DNA of 64,000 nt from Cryobacterium sp. PH29-G1 (GTDB taxonomy: Bacteria > Actinomycetota > Actinomycetes > Actinomycetales > Microbacteriaceae): assembly GCF_030063365.1 (NCBI RefSeq), contig NZ_JASISY010000005.1:62001-126000 (forward strand), written 5' to 3'. Numbering within the stretch: the first letter of the stretch is position 1; every line of letters begins with the position of its first letter. Below, piece by piece: positions 31,909 through 40,257 of the stretch. Both the position numbers and the translations under genes were made by a program. The notes under the pieces were generated by a model. It ran no database searches, was not told the DNA's origin, and saw only the letters and a list, made by a program, of their open reading frames with translations.

Positions 31909-32265
31909 CTACCCTAACAACCTCGTCTCCCCCCGTTCCGGTGCCCACGCCGCTGCCCGTGGGGTGGCGGGCGCCGTCGCCGGGTGGGTGGCCACGTGGA
32001 GGGACAGGGCCAGCCGCGGGCAGAGTGCTACGGCCTCGCCGGCCGCGGCCAGCAGGTGGTTCGGCACAGCAATGTTTGAGCCGCGGTCCGATTGACTGGA
32101 GTAGCCGAGCGCGATCGGGTAGCCCCATTCGTCGCGCTCGAGCAGCGCGGAGAGAATTTCGACGCACAGGCCACGCCCATCGCACGCCGTCCAATCGATG
32201 TGCAGCCTGATCGGTGTCGCCGGGACGGTGGGTGTCGTCGTCGCGGGTCTGGAACGGATGCTCAT
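31909..32265 (-). CDS. Single-cluster ferredoxin
   Basis: 118 residues. Three cysteines in CDGRGLC and the later ALCPRLAL give a [3Fe-4S] or three-Cys [4Fe-4S] ferredoxin of the actinobacterial type, preceded by a Thr/Pro-rich 18-residue extension and followed by an Ala/Pro-rich tail. ATG 32265 overlaps the stop of the NuoF-like gene (ATGA), so it is the last gene of that redox cluster. It probably passes electrons between the NuoF-like flavoprotein and the membrane component. Confidence 0.85.
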   Translation of the reverse strand: MSIRSRPATTTPTVPATPIRLHIDWTACDGRGLCVEILSALLERDEWGYPIALGYSSQSDRGSNIAVPNHLLAAAGEAVALCPRLALSLHVATHPATAPATPRAAAWAPERGETRLLG

Positions 32266-33509
32266 GCGTGGCTCCGGGCACAGCGACCCTCGAGGTGCGC
32301 CGCGACATCCGCCTGAAAGACACTGAGACTGCTGAGCACGAACCGTACCGTGCCGTCCGGGTGGTGGCAGGAGCCGCGCCCGGCCACCAGGCCGGCGAGC
32401 CGGGCGACTTCCAGCGGCAGCGCCGGGCTACGTTCTCCGGCGGCCAAACGGCCCAGCACACGTGCCATAGCGGGCAGGCCGTTGACACAGGGGCCGCACT
32501 GGCCGGCTGTTTTGTGGGCCAGGAAGGCGGCAATGGAACTGGCAGTCTGCAGTGGACAGCGCCCGGACTCGAGCGCCAGAAGAATCCCGGCTCCCGGCGT
32601 GGCACCGAACCGGGCCAGGTCGTCTCGGTCGAGTCCGGTGTTGAAGGCGTTCGCCGGTAACCAGGTGCCGTGGAACCCGCCCACGAGAACCGCCGACAGG
32701 GTCGCCGGGTTGATGCCCGCGAAGCGGAGCACCTCGTCGATGCGAGTTCCGCCGGCAATTTCGAGTACTCGCCCCGAGGGTGCCGGCCCGACGAAGGACA
32801 ACGCGTCGCTGACCGTGACGAGCCGCGTTCCCGCGTCGCTCGCTGAGCCGCGGGAACGAAACCAGACCGCGCCGAATCGCGCGATCAGGGCGATGTGGGC
32901 GAGTGTTTCGACGTTGTGCACGAGCGTCGGCGCGCCGCCCAAACCCACCGTGGTCAGGCGCAGGGTACGATCCTGCGGCACCGCTGGTCCGTCCGCCAGG
33001 GCGTTCACGACGGCGGAAGCCTCCCCCGAGATGAACCGGTCGCTGGCTTCGCGCAGGTCGATGCCGGAAGCATCCGATCGCTCGGAAATGGCCCGACTCG
33101 CCGAGGCCAGCACGGCGGCCGGGGCATAGAGCACCACCCGAGCGGCGCTCATCTGGGCGGCCACCAGGAGCAAGCCGTCGAGGACGAGGTGCGGGGCGAT
33201 GCGCAGCAGTGTGGCATCTTTGGAGCTCAACGGCTCCCCCTCGGCGGCATTACCCACGACCGAGACCCGGCGGTTACGAGCCCGTTCCGGAGCGGGAAGG
33301 GCAATGATTTTGCGCCAGACCGGAAACGCTGCACCGCCTCGACCCGTCAGGCCGTAGGCGGTGAGTTCGCCCAGGAGATCATTCACTCGGGTCGGGTACG
33401 GGCCGAAGGTTGCCAGGTGGCTCGCATAACGCGGTGACGGCGCCAGGGTGAGACGTGAGATTCCGACCGGAGCAAGCATGGCCTGGGGTCGATCACTGAC
33501 AACGGTCAC
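32262..33509 (-). CDS. NuoF-like NADH-binding Fe-S flavoprotein
   Basis: 415 residues, similar to complex I subunit NuoF. Visible are the FMN/NADH Rossmann region (TGRGGAAFPVWRK, VVGNAAEGEPLSSKDATL), an SLBB-like segment (GLGGAPTLVHNVET to VLVGGFHG) and a C-terminal Fe-S region with GQCGPC and a following Cys (GRGSCHH), compared with four ligands in NuoF. Start set at GTG 33509 with GGGAG 6 nt upstream; it overlaps the previous stop (GTGA). The frame runs open to 34544 only by chance over the two degraded genes upstream. Electron transfer from NAD(P)H to the ferredoxin or the membrane protein is inferred. Confidence 0.85.
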   Translation of the reverse strand: MTVVSDRPQAMLAPVGISRLTLAPSPRYASHLATFGPYPTRVNDLLGELTAYGLTGRGGAAFPVWRKIIALPAPERARNRRVSVVGNAAEGEPLSSKDATLLRIAPHLVLDGLLLVAAQMSAARVVLYAPAAVLASASRAISERSDASGIDLREASDRFISGEASAVVNALADGPAVPQDRTLRLTTVGLGGAPTLVHNVETLAHIALIARFGAVWFRSRGSASDAGTRLVTVSDALSFVGPAPSGRVLEIAGGTRIDEVLRFAGINPATLSAVLVGGFHGTWLPANAFNTGLDRDDLARFGATPGAGILLALESGRCPLQTASSIAAFLAHKTAGQCGPCVNGLPAMARVLGRLAAGERSPALPLEVARLAGLVAGRGSCHHPDGTVRFVLSSLSVFQADVAAHLEGRCARSHA

Positions 33510-34010
33510 GAGATTCTCCCGATTCGTTGCGCCGGGGCGGGACGATGCTGCGGCGTGCGGCTGGCGCTGTTTTCGACAAACCCGGCCGTCACCCGCCACG
33601 CCACAGCGGCGAAGACAATGATGGTGCTCAGCACGGCGAAGGCGATGAACCACGGCGTGGTGGCGTCGGTGCCATTGCCGATGGCGTGCGCGAGGGCGAT
33701 CGGCCACAGGAGATAGGTGAGCCAATGCACAACGCGAAAGACCCGGAGGCCGACGAAACGGCGCAGCAGGCTCGTGGCGATGATGGCAATGAGCAGGTCG
33801 ACCGCCACGGTTCCCAGCCCCAACCAGAGCGGCTTGTAGGCGCCCAGGAAGGGAACGAAGAATTCGACCACGGTGAGTTGAGCGTGGGAACCACCCAGGA
33901 GCGACACCATATGAACGAGAATAAAGGCGGTCGCGAGCAGGGCCACGTTGCGGTGCACGAGGGCGACAGCGAATCGGGGCAGCGTGAGCAGCGGGCGACC
34001 CCAGCTCGGT
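33506..34010 (-). pseudogene. Ferric-reductase-like membrane protein, N-terminally truncated
   Basis: The frame encodes GRPLLTLPRFAVALVHRN and then about five membrane helices (LLATAFILVHMVSL, VEFFVPFLGAYKPLWLGLG, LLIAIIATSLLRR, FRVVHWLTYLLWPIALAHAIGNG, WFIAFAVLSTIIVFAAVAWR), with His residues placed as heme ligands of the YedZ/ferric-reductase-like family. The first transmembrane helix and start expected before GRPLL are absent. Upstream sequence belongs to apbE in another frame. A start at 34069 inside apbE would give a 187-residue protein with an odd N-terminus, so it may be expressed but incomplete. It ends overlapping the NuoF-like start. The alternative is an assembly deletion. Confidence 0.7.
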
Positions 34011-34508
34011 TGCCACCCGCGTCGTGGCCCAGTCGGCGGCCACGGCCTTTGCCGTGGCACCGAGGTCAAAGGCGAGGTGTGCCGGCAGGGAGAGTTGGTT
34101 GCCGGTCAGCCCGACACTCTTCCAGCCGGGAACCGATGAGTGAACGGCGAGTACCGGCCTCGGATCGTCGGTGACCAGGGCGATATCGCGGTCGTAGCCG
34201 AGCAGGCGGAGGGCGTTGCCGAGTGTCGGATCCACGTCGCCGTCGGTGAGTGCGGCCGCATCGAGTGCTGCGCGCACGAGCGCGGCCAGGGTCTCGGTGA
34301 CGTGCGCACCGCCGCTGAAATCGGAAGCCAGCCGGTTGGGCTCAGAGTCGGCCCGAAACCGACTGGCGGCACGGTCAACCTCGGCCAGGACGGCATCCGT
34401 TACAGTGCGCGCCGCAGCGAGTGGAAGCGGTTGATTCTCGAATTGATTGCTGACCACGAGCGTGGCCGTAGTGCTCCAGATCGGCCACTCGCACGCGGCG
34501 GTCGGCAT
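33996..34508 (-). pseudogene. apbE: Truncated ApbE-type FAD:protein FMN transferase
   Basis: About 170 residues match the N-terminal half of ApbE: SRFRADSEPNRLA, DVDPTLGNALRLLGYDRD and the FDLGATAKAVAADW segment. After ELG at the junction near 34000 the frame loses similarity, and the downstream part with the conserved metal- and FMN-binding GGD block is missing. ApbE normally has 280-330 residues and attaches FMN to a Thr or Ser of partner proteins. ATG 34508 follows the stop of the small membrane protein by 1 nt. Nearby no intact FMN-binding protein is seen, so the target may also be lost. Confidence 0.75.
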
Positions 34509-34509
34509 G

Positions 34510-34788
34510 TCACGAGCCGTTCGATCTGGCGTGACTGAACCCACCGGTTGCGGGGAGTACCGGCGAGGTGACCGCGCTGTCGTAGCCGCTGGAATCGGTT
34601 GCGTCTGACGACGAGCTCACGCTGGAGCCGGTGCTGCTGCTCGCGCCTGTTCCGGTGCTCGCACTGGCGGTGGTGGCGGAATCGGCCCAGGAATGCAGAC
34701 CGAGAGCGGAGGCCACGATAACGGCCAGGACGCCGATCGTAGCTGTGACCACCCGGCTGAGCTGCTTGCCGCGATCGTAGAGGTTCAT
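34510..34788 (-). CDS. Small Ser-rich membrane protein of the flavin cluster
   Basis: 92 residues: cytoplasmic start MNLYDRGKQLSRV, one membrane helix (VVTATIGVLAVIVASALGL), then a Ser/Thr/Gly/Ala-rich region of about 45 residues. First gene of the ferredoxin/NuoF/ApbE cluster; ATG 34788 follows GGAAGG. Related clusters often begin with an FMN-binding protein carrying a flavinylation motif; here no such motif is evident. Function unknown. The low-complexity part is probably exposed outside the membrane. Confidence 0.7.
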   Translation of the reverse strand: MNLYDRGKQLSRVVTATIGVLAVIVASALGLHSWADSATTASASTGTGASSSTGSSVSSSSDATDSSGYDSAVTSPVLPATGGFSHARSNGS

Positions 34789-34951
34789 GTCGGTGCGCCT
34801 TCCTTGCTTGATAGGAAAACAATCGCAGCGCTCGCTATGCGGCTGCTATGAAAGAACCCACAGCACACCGCGTGTCTGCATCGTGCTCACGATGCTAGCG
34901 GCGGCCACCGACAGTCCCGACTGTCCGGCTTCACTTTTGCCCGGGGTACGC

Positions 34952-34988
34952 AAAACGGGCCGCCACCTTGATGGTGACGGCCCGTTTT
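34952..34988 (-). terminator. Terminator downstream of rpsO
   Basis: Stem arms 34973-34988 and 34952-34967 (16 bp with one mismatch, 5-nt loop). The outer four base pairs are A-T, so on the minus strand the hairpin ends with TTTT. 73 bp after the rpsO stop. Confidence 0.8.
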
Positions 34989-35024
34989 GAAGAAGTTCGC
35001 GTTGTCAACGCTGCGCTGTACTGA

Positions 35025-35056
35025 TAAAAGTACTGGCTAAAAGTACTGGCTAAAAG
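35025..35056. repeat. 13-bp tandem repeat after rpsO
   Basis: TAAAAGTACTGGC twice, then TAAAAG: about 2.5 copies of a 13-bp unit, ending 4 bp from the rpsO stop codon. Non-coding. Confidence 0.9.
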
Positions 35057-35060
35057 AAAA

Positions 35061-35330
35061 TTAGCGACGCAGGCCGAGGCTGCCGATCAGTGTGCGGTAC
35101 CGAGTGATGTCGATGTCCGACAGGTAACCGAGCAGACGGCGACGCTGACCAACCATAAGAAGCAGGCCACGACGTGAGTGGTGGTCGTGCTTGTGCTCTT
35201 TCAGGTGCTCCGTGAGGTCAAGAATGCGCTGCGTGAGCATTGCAATCTGAACTTCCGGGGACCCCGTGTCGCCTGGGTGGGTAGCGTACTTTTCGATGAT
35301 CGCCTTCTTAGCATCTGGTTCGAGTGCCAT
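35061..35330 (-). CDS. rpsO: 30S ribosomal protein S15
   Basis: 89 residues, the standard length. Recognisable core: [53 protein letters not shown] and [13 protein letters not shown]15 binds the central domain of 16S rRNA early in 30S assembly and represses its own synthesis in many bacteria. ATG 35330 is 206 bp from the next upstream gene on the opposite strand. Its usual partner pnp is 6 kb away on the same strand. Confidence 0.98.
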   Translation of the reverse strand: MALEPDAKKAIIEKYATHPGDTGSPEVQIAMLTQRILDLTEHLKEHKHDHHSRRGLLLMVGQRRRLLGYLSDIDITRYRTLIGSLGLRR

Positions 35331-35536
35331 AAAGTGGATCCCCTTTCTCTCACTGCGCGGTGCCCTTGGCCAAATGCCTGAGCTCTCTTTATCCGCGGCC
35401 GTTGAACGGCAACCTACCCACTTTAGCAGAGCGAATGACCGCCGCGGTCACCGCCACTTATTTGACGGCAAGGCCCCCGGCGTGCCCCCTCCCTCCTGTA
35501 CCGCTACAGTTAGGGGACACACGAGGGGGTGAACGC

Positions 35537-35869
35537 ATGGGCACGTTGCTGTACGGCAATCCGGGCATCGTGATCACCTTCGATGATCGTGCCCTCATGC
35601 ACCTGCAAATAGTGATCAGCACCAAATTGCGAAGGCGCGAAAGCTTCATCTTCACCTGGACCGATTCGGCCGATAATGGAAGCGGTCGTAGTGCCATCTG
35701 GCTCGACCCCACCAGCACGCTGTATTTTCGATATTTCGGCAGTCAGGCCCCGTCGATCAATCGAGAATGGATTGAAGCGCTGATGCTCTCGGCCAACAGC
35801 GCCGGCGGTCTGGTCTTCGTCACCGAGCCCGAGCCCTCGAGCCCTGTCGCGGTGAAATTCCGCCGATAG
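35537..35869 (+). CDS. Small conserved actinobacterial protein (DUF7882-like)
   Basis: 110 residues: MGTLLYGNPGIVITFDDRAL, HLQIVISTKLRRRESFIFTW, a GSGRSAIWLDP segment and NREWIEALMLSANS. I recognise it as a family common in Microbacteriaceae, sometimes mislabelled as an ATP-dependent DNA ligase because of weak similarity; no ligase motifs are present. ATG 35537 follows GAGGGGG. Function unknown, probably cytoplasmic. It is the only plus-strand gene between rpsO and the downstream fusion gene. Confidence 0.75.
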   Translation: MGTLLYGNPGIVITFDDRALMHLQIVISTKLRRRESFIFTWTDSADNGSGRSAIWLDPTSTLYFRYFGSQAPSINREWIEALMLSANSAGGLVFVTEPEPSSPVAVKFRR

Positions 35870-35915
35870 ACCGTGCAGGCATAGCCCCTGCAGTCGCGCT
35901 GGATCGCGCTGGAAT

Positions 35916-38864
35916 CTACACCGACACATCATCGAGAGCGTCGGCGAGTGCGTGCAGAAAATGGTCGGCGCTGGCGATGCTGAGGCAGAGCGGTGGCTTG
36001 ATCTTGAGCACGTTCTTGAAATCACCGGTGGGCTGCACGATGCAACCGCGCAGCAACAGCTCGTCACAGAGCAGGGCGGCCACACCGGTCGCCGGCGTGA
36101 AGGCCAGCCGATCGCTGACTAATTCGACGCCGAGATAGAGCCCCATACCGTAGACGGCGCCGATCAGGTCGAAACGTTCGCCGAGCTGCTCGAGCCCCTG
36201 CTTGAGGTGCCGCCCCACAACGTCGGCGTTGCCCTGCAGGTCTTCGTCACGCATGATGTCGAGCACGGTGAGCCCGATCCGGCAGCTGAGCGGGCTACCG
36301 CCGGCCGAGGAGAAGAACGGTCCATCGTCGGCGAAGCGCTCGGCCACGTCGCGGCGCGTGATCACCGCTCCGAGCGGATGCCCGTTGCCCATCGCTTTGG
36401 CGATGGTGATGATGTCGGGAACCACGCTCTGCTGTTCGGTACCCCAGAAATACCGGCCGAGACGGGCATAGCTCACCTGCACCTCGTCGGCGATGCAGAG
36501 CCCACCGCGCTCACGCACCCGGTCGTAGACTCCGGCCAGGTAGCCGTCGGGCAGCAGCACACCGCCGGCATTGCCGAACACCGGCTCGGCGATGAAAGCG
36601 GCGACCGTGCGACCGTCCTCAGCGATTTTCTGGAGGTCTTCGTCGAGGTCCGCCAGGTATTGCGGTGCCGATTGCAGGCCCCGGTACTTGCCGCGCACAG
36701 CATTCGGCGCCTCGACCAGATGCACCCAGTCCGGTCTGGTGTCGAGAGCACCGGGGTTGTCGGCGACCGAGGAGGAGACGGCATCCGCTGCCATCGACCA
36801 GCCGTGATAAGCCTCTCGCACCGACAAAACGGTGTCGTTGCCGGTGTAGCACAGGGCCAGCCGCAGGGCGAGGTCGACGGCTTCGGTGCCGCTGTTGACC
36901 AGAAAGACGGTGTCGAGCGGGTCTGGAGCGAGGGCCGCGAGGCGCTCGGTGAACCGCACGAGCTCTTCATAGTGAAAGCGGGAGTTGGTGTTGAGGAGCG
37001 ACCACTGGCTGCGTGCGGCCTCGGCGATGCGGGGATGACCGTGGCCGACGGTCGTGACGTTGTTGACCATGTCAACGTAGCTCTGCCCGTAGGTGTCGAT
37101 GAGGTGGTGTTTCCAGCCACGTTCAATTTGTGGTGGGTCCGCGTAATAGTGCTCCTGCACGCGAGCGAACGACGTGTCCCGGCGCTGCAGCAGGGCGACG
37201 GGGTCGGTGAACGGGCGGGCGGTCGTGAGCCCGAGCAGCCCGGATGGGTCCGGGCAGGCTCCCCGCCACCGTTCGGCTTGTGCGGGGGCGGCGAAAAACG
37301 GCGGGCGGATGCCGCGGAGCCGGCTGAGCTGCACGGCCACGCCGGCACTGCCGGTGCCGTGTCGGGAATCACCGGCAGCGGCGTCGGCACCGCGGATGCT
37401 TTCGCGAACGCGTCCGAGCGGGGTCCCGGCTCGAGCCTGCGCTCCATCGCGGACGGCAGAGTCCACACCGGTCAGCCACAGGTCGAAGCCGGCTCCCTCG
37501 AGCCGCATCGTTCCGGTACTGGCGTCCACGACGATGACGGTCGCGTCGATCGGGGCCGTGACCGGGCTGCCTGCGGGCAGATACACCTCAACGCCGAGGG
37601 CCAGGGTGCTGGACGGCTCGGCCGTATCGATGCGCGTCTGCGACAGGCGGTACTCACCGTATCGGGTGACGGCGTGGCCGAGACGGGCTGCGGCCTCGCC
37701 GGCGATCCGCGCGTCGATGCCCGGTTCGAGCCAGCTTCCGGCATCGAAGACGGCACTAGTGACCGACAGGTCGATGATGGCGGCCGGGTCGAGGCGACCC
37801 AGCAGCAAGTCAGGGCCGGTCACGATCGGTGCGACCTCAGCGGTCAGTGCCAGGCGGATGAGAGCTTCGAGCTGCACAGCGTCGAGGTCGGCTGCCACTT
37901 CAAAGGCGAGCCACTCGCGGGCACGGTTCGCGTCGGCATAGTCGTTGTCCCCGTCGAGGTGCACTTGCTGTTCGCCGCTCACCACGAGTACCGCCGTGCG
38001 CAGCACGATCAGCGGCCAGAGGGCGCTCAGTTCGGCGTCGGTGAGGGGCATCCACGCGGTAAAAGCCTCGATCGTGTCGAGGATTGCCAGCGGATTTTTT
38101 GGGCTTCGATAGAGCACGCAGGCACAGGTCGCGGCAAGTTCGGCCACGAGCCAGCCCGCAGCCACATCGCCGAAGTCGATGACTCCGGTGATCGTGTCGA
38201 CCGGTGCCGTGGCGGCGCTGACGACGTTGTCATCGGTGAGGTCGCCGTGAATGGTCTGCACTCGCAGGTGAGCGATGAGCCGGGTAACCCGCTGGCGGGC
38301 CATATCGGTCACCGTTTTCAGGCGCTCCCGGTGGGAGACGTCGTTGACGTAGGGCAGGAGCGCGTCGATGACGTCGCCGCCGCGCCGTAGGTCCCACTGC
38401 AGAAACCGATCGGTTCCGGGGTGCTCAAAATCGGCCAGGGCCCGCGCAATGCGGCCGGCCACATCGCCCAGAGACCGAATCTGCACGGCCGAGAGTCGCC
38501 GCGCGTCGGTCAGCGGTGCGCCCTCGACGTAGCTGAGCAGCCGCAGGTCCAGAGTTTGCCCGTCGAGCTCAACCCGAGCGATCTCCCGGCCATCGCGGCC
38601 GGCGACGGCAGTTGGCAAATCCAGTCCCACGCCGCGAAGGTGCGCCAGGGCCGCGTTCTGCGCTTCGAGTTCAACGGTGGCGATTGCCGGGTTGGAGACC
38701 TTCAGAACGAACGTGGCGGCATCCGATTCGATCCGAAAGTTGCGGTCCTGATGGCTGCCCAGCTCGGTGATGGTGCCCGTGACGCCGAACCGCTCGCGTG
38801 CAAGTTCCCGCGCCTGCCCGAGAGTCACTCGCGGGCGGGGCAGGTGAAACGGGCTCGACGTCAC
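35916..38864 (-). CDS. Kinase-M23-like-aminotransferase III fusion (phospho-lyase)
   Basis: 982 residues in three parts. Residues 1-330: aminoglycoside-phosphotransferase/homoserine-kinase-like fold with the TIHGDLTDDNVV catalytic motif and IDFGD. Residues about 380-540: a beta-rich M23/lysostaphin-like region (VYLPAGSPVTAP) without clear zinc ligands. Residues about 560-982: class III aminotransferase-like PLP domain with NSGTEAVDLALRLA, ADEVQV and the PLP Lys (K823) in AKAMGNG. Such a fusion combines hydroxylysine-kinase-like and 5-phosphohydroxylysine or ethanolamine-phosphate phospho-lyase-like activities. The GTG start at 38864 has GGAG 6 nt upstream. A route for an amino alcohol or hydroxylysine is inferred. 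Confidence 0.85.
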   Translation of the reverse strand: MTSSPFHLPRPRVTLGQARELARERFGVTGTITELGSHQDRNFRIESDAATFVLKVSNPAIATVELEAQNAALAHLRGVGLDLPTAVAGRDGREIARVELDGQTLDLRLLSYVEGAPLTDARRLSAVQIRSLGDVAGRIARALADFEHPGTDRFLQWDLRRGGDVIDALLPYVNDVSHRERLKTVTDMARQRVTRLIAHLRVQTIHGDLTDDNVVSAATAPVDTITGVIDFGDVAAGWLVAELAATCACVLYRSPKNPLAILDTIEAFTAWMPLTDAELSALWPLIVLRTAVLVVSGEQQVHLDGDNDYADANRAREWLAFEVAADLDAVQLEALIRLALTAEVAPIVTGPDLLLGRLDPAAIIDLSVTSAVFDAGSWLEPGIDARIAGEAAARLGHAVTRYGEYRLSQTRIDTAEPSSTLALGVEVYLPAGSPVTAPIDATVIVVDASTGTMRLEGAGFDLWLTGVDSAVRDGAQARAGTPLGRVRESIRGADAAAGDSRHGTGSAGVAVQLSRLRGIRPPFFAAPAQAERWRGACPDPSGLLGLTTARPFTDPVALLQRRDTSFARVQEHYYADPPQIERGWKHHLIDTYGQSYVDMVNNVTTVGHGHPRIAEAARSQWSLLNTNSRFHYEELVRFTERLAALAPDPLDTVFLVNSGTEAVDLALRLALCYTGNDTVLSVREAYHGWSMAADAVSSSVADNPGALDTRPDWVHLVEAPNAVRGKYRGLQSAPQYLADLDEDLQKIAEDGRTVAAFIAEPVFGNAGGVLLPDGYLAGVYDRVRERGGLCIADEVQVSYARLGRYFWGTEQQSVVPDIITIAKAMGNGHPLGAVITRRDVAERFADDGPFFSSAGGSPLSCRIGLTVLDIMRDEDLQGNADVVGRHLKQGLEQLGERFDLIGAVYGMGLYLGVELVSDRLAFTPATGVAALLCDELLLRGCIVQPTGDFKNVLKIKPPLCLSIASADHFLHALADALDDVSV

Positions 38865-38921
38865 GGTGTTCTCCAGTCAGGCGGGTGGCAGCGCTAGTAC
38901 GGGCAGTACGGATGCGCCGGG

Positions 38922-40037
38922 TTAGCGCTGGCGCTTGCGCTGCTTGGGCGGGATCGCCCGCGGCCGCGGTGTATCCGGGGTGTTCCACGCCTTGGCGATC
39001 GCCCACGCAACGGCCGCGATCGGCACCGACAGCACGGCACCGACGATGCCGCCGAGGATGGTGCCGGCCGTCAACCCCACCAAAATGACGAGCGGGTGCA
39101 GTTTGAGCGACTGCGCCATGACGACCGGCTGGAGAAAGTTGCCCTCGAGCTGGTTGACAGCGATCACGATGATGATGACGATCAGGGCGACGCCCGGTCC
39201 GCTCGCGACCAGGGCCACCAGGGCGGCCAGCACACCGGCCGCAGTGGCGCCGATCAGGGGGATAAATGCGCCAAGAAAGACGATGACAGCCAGCGGCAGT
39301 GCAAGTGGTACCTGCAGAATGGCCAGGCCGATGCCGATCGCGGTGGCATCGACGGCGGCCACGATCGCGGTGCCGCGCACATAGCCGCCGAGAACCCGCA
39401 ACGAAGTGTGACCGATTCGGCGTCCGCGGGCGAGGCGTTCCCCCTTGAACGGCGATAGGAAGAAGTTCCAGATCTGGCCGCCGTCTTTGAGAAAGAAGAA
39501 CAGAATGACCATGAGAAGCACGGCGCCGGTGATCAGTTCGAAAACAGCGGATGCTCCGGCGAGCGCCCCGGTACCGAACTGGCTGCTGGTGAGAAAGTCG
39601 ACCACCGCGGTGCGTGCGTCGTCGATCTGCTGCTCGTCGATCTGAATCGGTCCATCGATCAGATACTCCTGCAGGTGGTCGATGCCCTCAGAGGCCGAGG
39701 AGAACAGTTCATTCCACTGGTCGCGAACCGCGAAAACAATGAGCGTGATGATGCCACCGAAAACGGCAATGCCACCGAGCAGGGTGATCCAGGTGGCCAG
39801 GATGGCAGCGACGCCGCGTTTGCGCAGACCGTTGATGACCGGGCTCAACGCCGCGGCGAGAATAATGGCGATCAACACCGGGATAACGACAAGCTTGAGT
39901 TGCACGAGGCCGTAGATGACCGCCGATGCGAGAATAATCACGAGCAGAATCTGTCCGCTGCGTAAGCCGAGCCAGCCGAGCCGATCGGTCAGCGGGGTGC
40001 GAGGTACCGGGGGCGTGGGGACGTCTTGTGCGCGCAT
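38922..40037 (-). CDS. AI-2E family transporter (PerM/YdiK-like)
   Basis: 371 residues, about eight membrane helices with the family pattern: N-terminal helices (ILLVIILASAVIYGLVQLK, VLIAIILAAALSPVINGLRKR), a long soluble stretch, then VILFFFLKDGGQIW, AVDATAIGIGLAILQVPLALPLAV, FLGAFIPLIGATAAG and a C-terminal LVILVGLTAGTILGGIVGAVL segment. The name reflects an autoinducer-2 exporter; other members are Na/H antiporter-like, so substrate is open. Basic C-terminus ends in RQR. ATG 40037; it stands apart from the fusion gene by 57 bp. Confidence 0.92.
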   Translation of the reverse strand: MRAQDVPTPPVPRTPLTDRLGWLGLRSGQILLVIILASAVIYGLVQLKLVVIPVLIAIILAAALSPVINGLRKRGVAAILATWITLLGGIAVFGGIITLIVFAVRDQWNELFSSASEGIDHLQEYLIDGPIQIDEQQIDDARTAVVDFLTSSQFGTGALAGASAVFELITGAVLLMVILFFFLKDGGQIWNFFLSPFKGERLARGRRIGHTSLRVLGGYVRGTAIVAAVDATAIGIGLAILQVPLALPLAVIVFLGAFIPLIGATAAGVLAALVALVASGPGVALIVIIIVIAVNQLEGNFLQPVVMAQSLKLHPLVILVGLTAGTILGGIVGAVLSVPIAAVAWAIAKAWNTPDTPRPRAIPPKQRKRQR

Positions 40038-40257
40038 GAACCCAGCCTAGACATCAGCTGGCCGGAAACCGTGAACAACCGGTCCCTTTAGCGGATTCGG
40101 CCGAGCGCATCCTCGAAAGCATTCATGCTGTGCAGGGAATATGTTCCGCCGCTGTCGAGGGAGAGGTAGCGATGGATCGTGGCGGGGTCGCGACGGGTGA
40201 CCGAAGCCGCACACACCGTACGGTTGCAATGTCGGCGCCCGGTGCCAGACTCTGCTC

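Noticed and set aside
32262-34544. A single 760-residue ApbE-NuoF fusion protein
   Set aside because: The middle third is a His/Arg-rich shadow of the ferric-reductase-like frame. A GTG with ribosome site at 33509 starts the NuoF-like gene, so the join is accidental.
36207-38390. Plus-strand frame of 727 codons opposite the kinase/aminotransferase fusion
   Set aside because: Shadow of a gene with clear domains on the minus strand.
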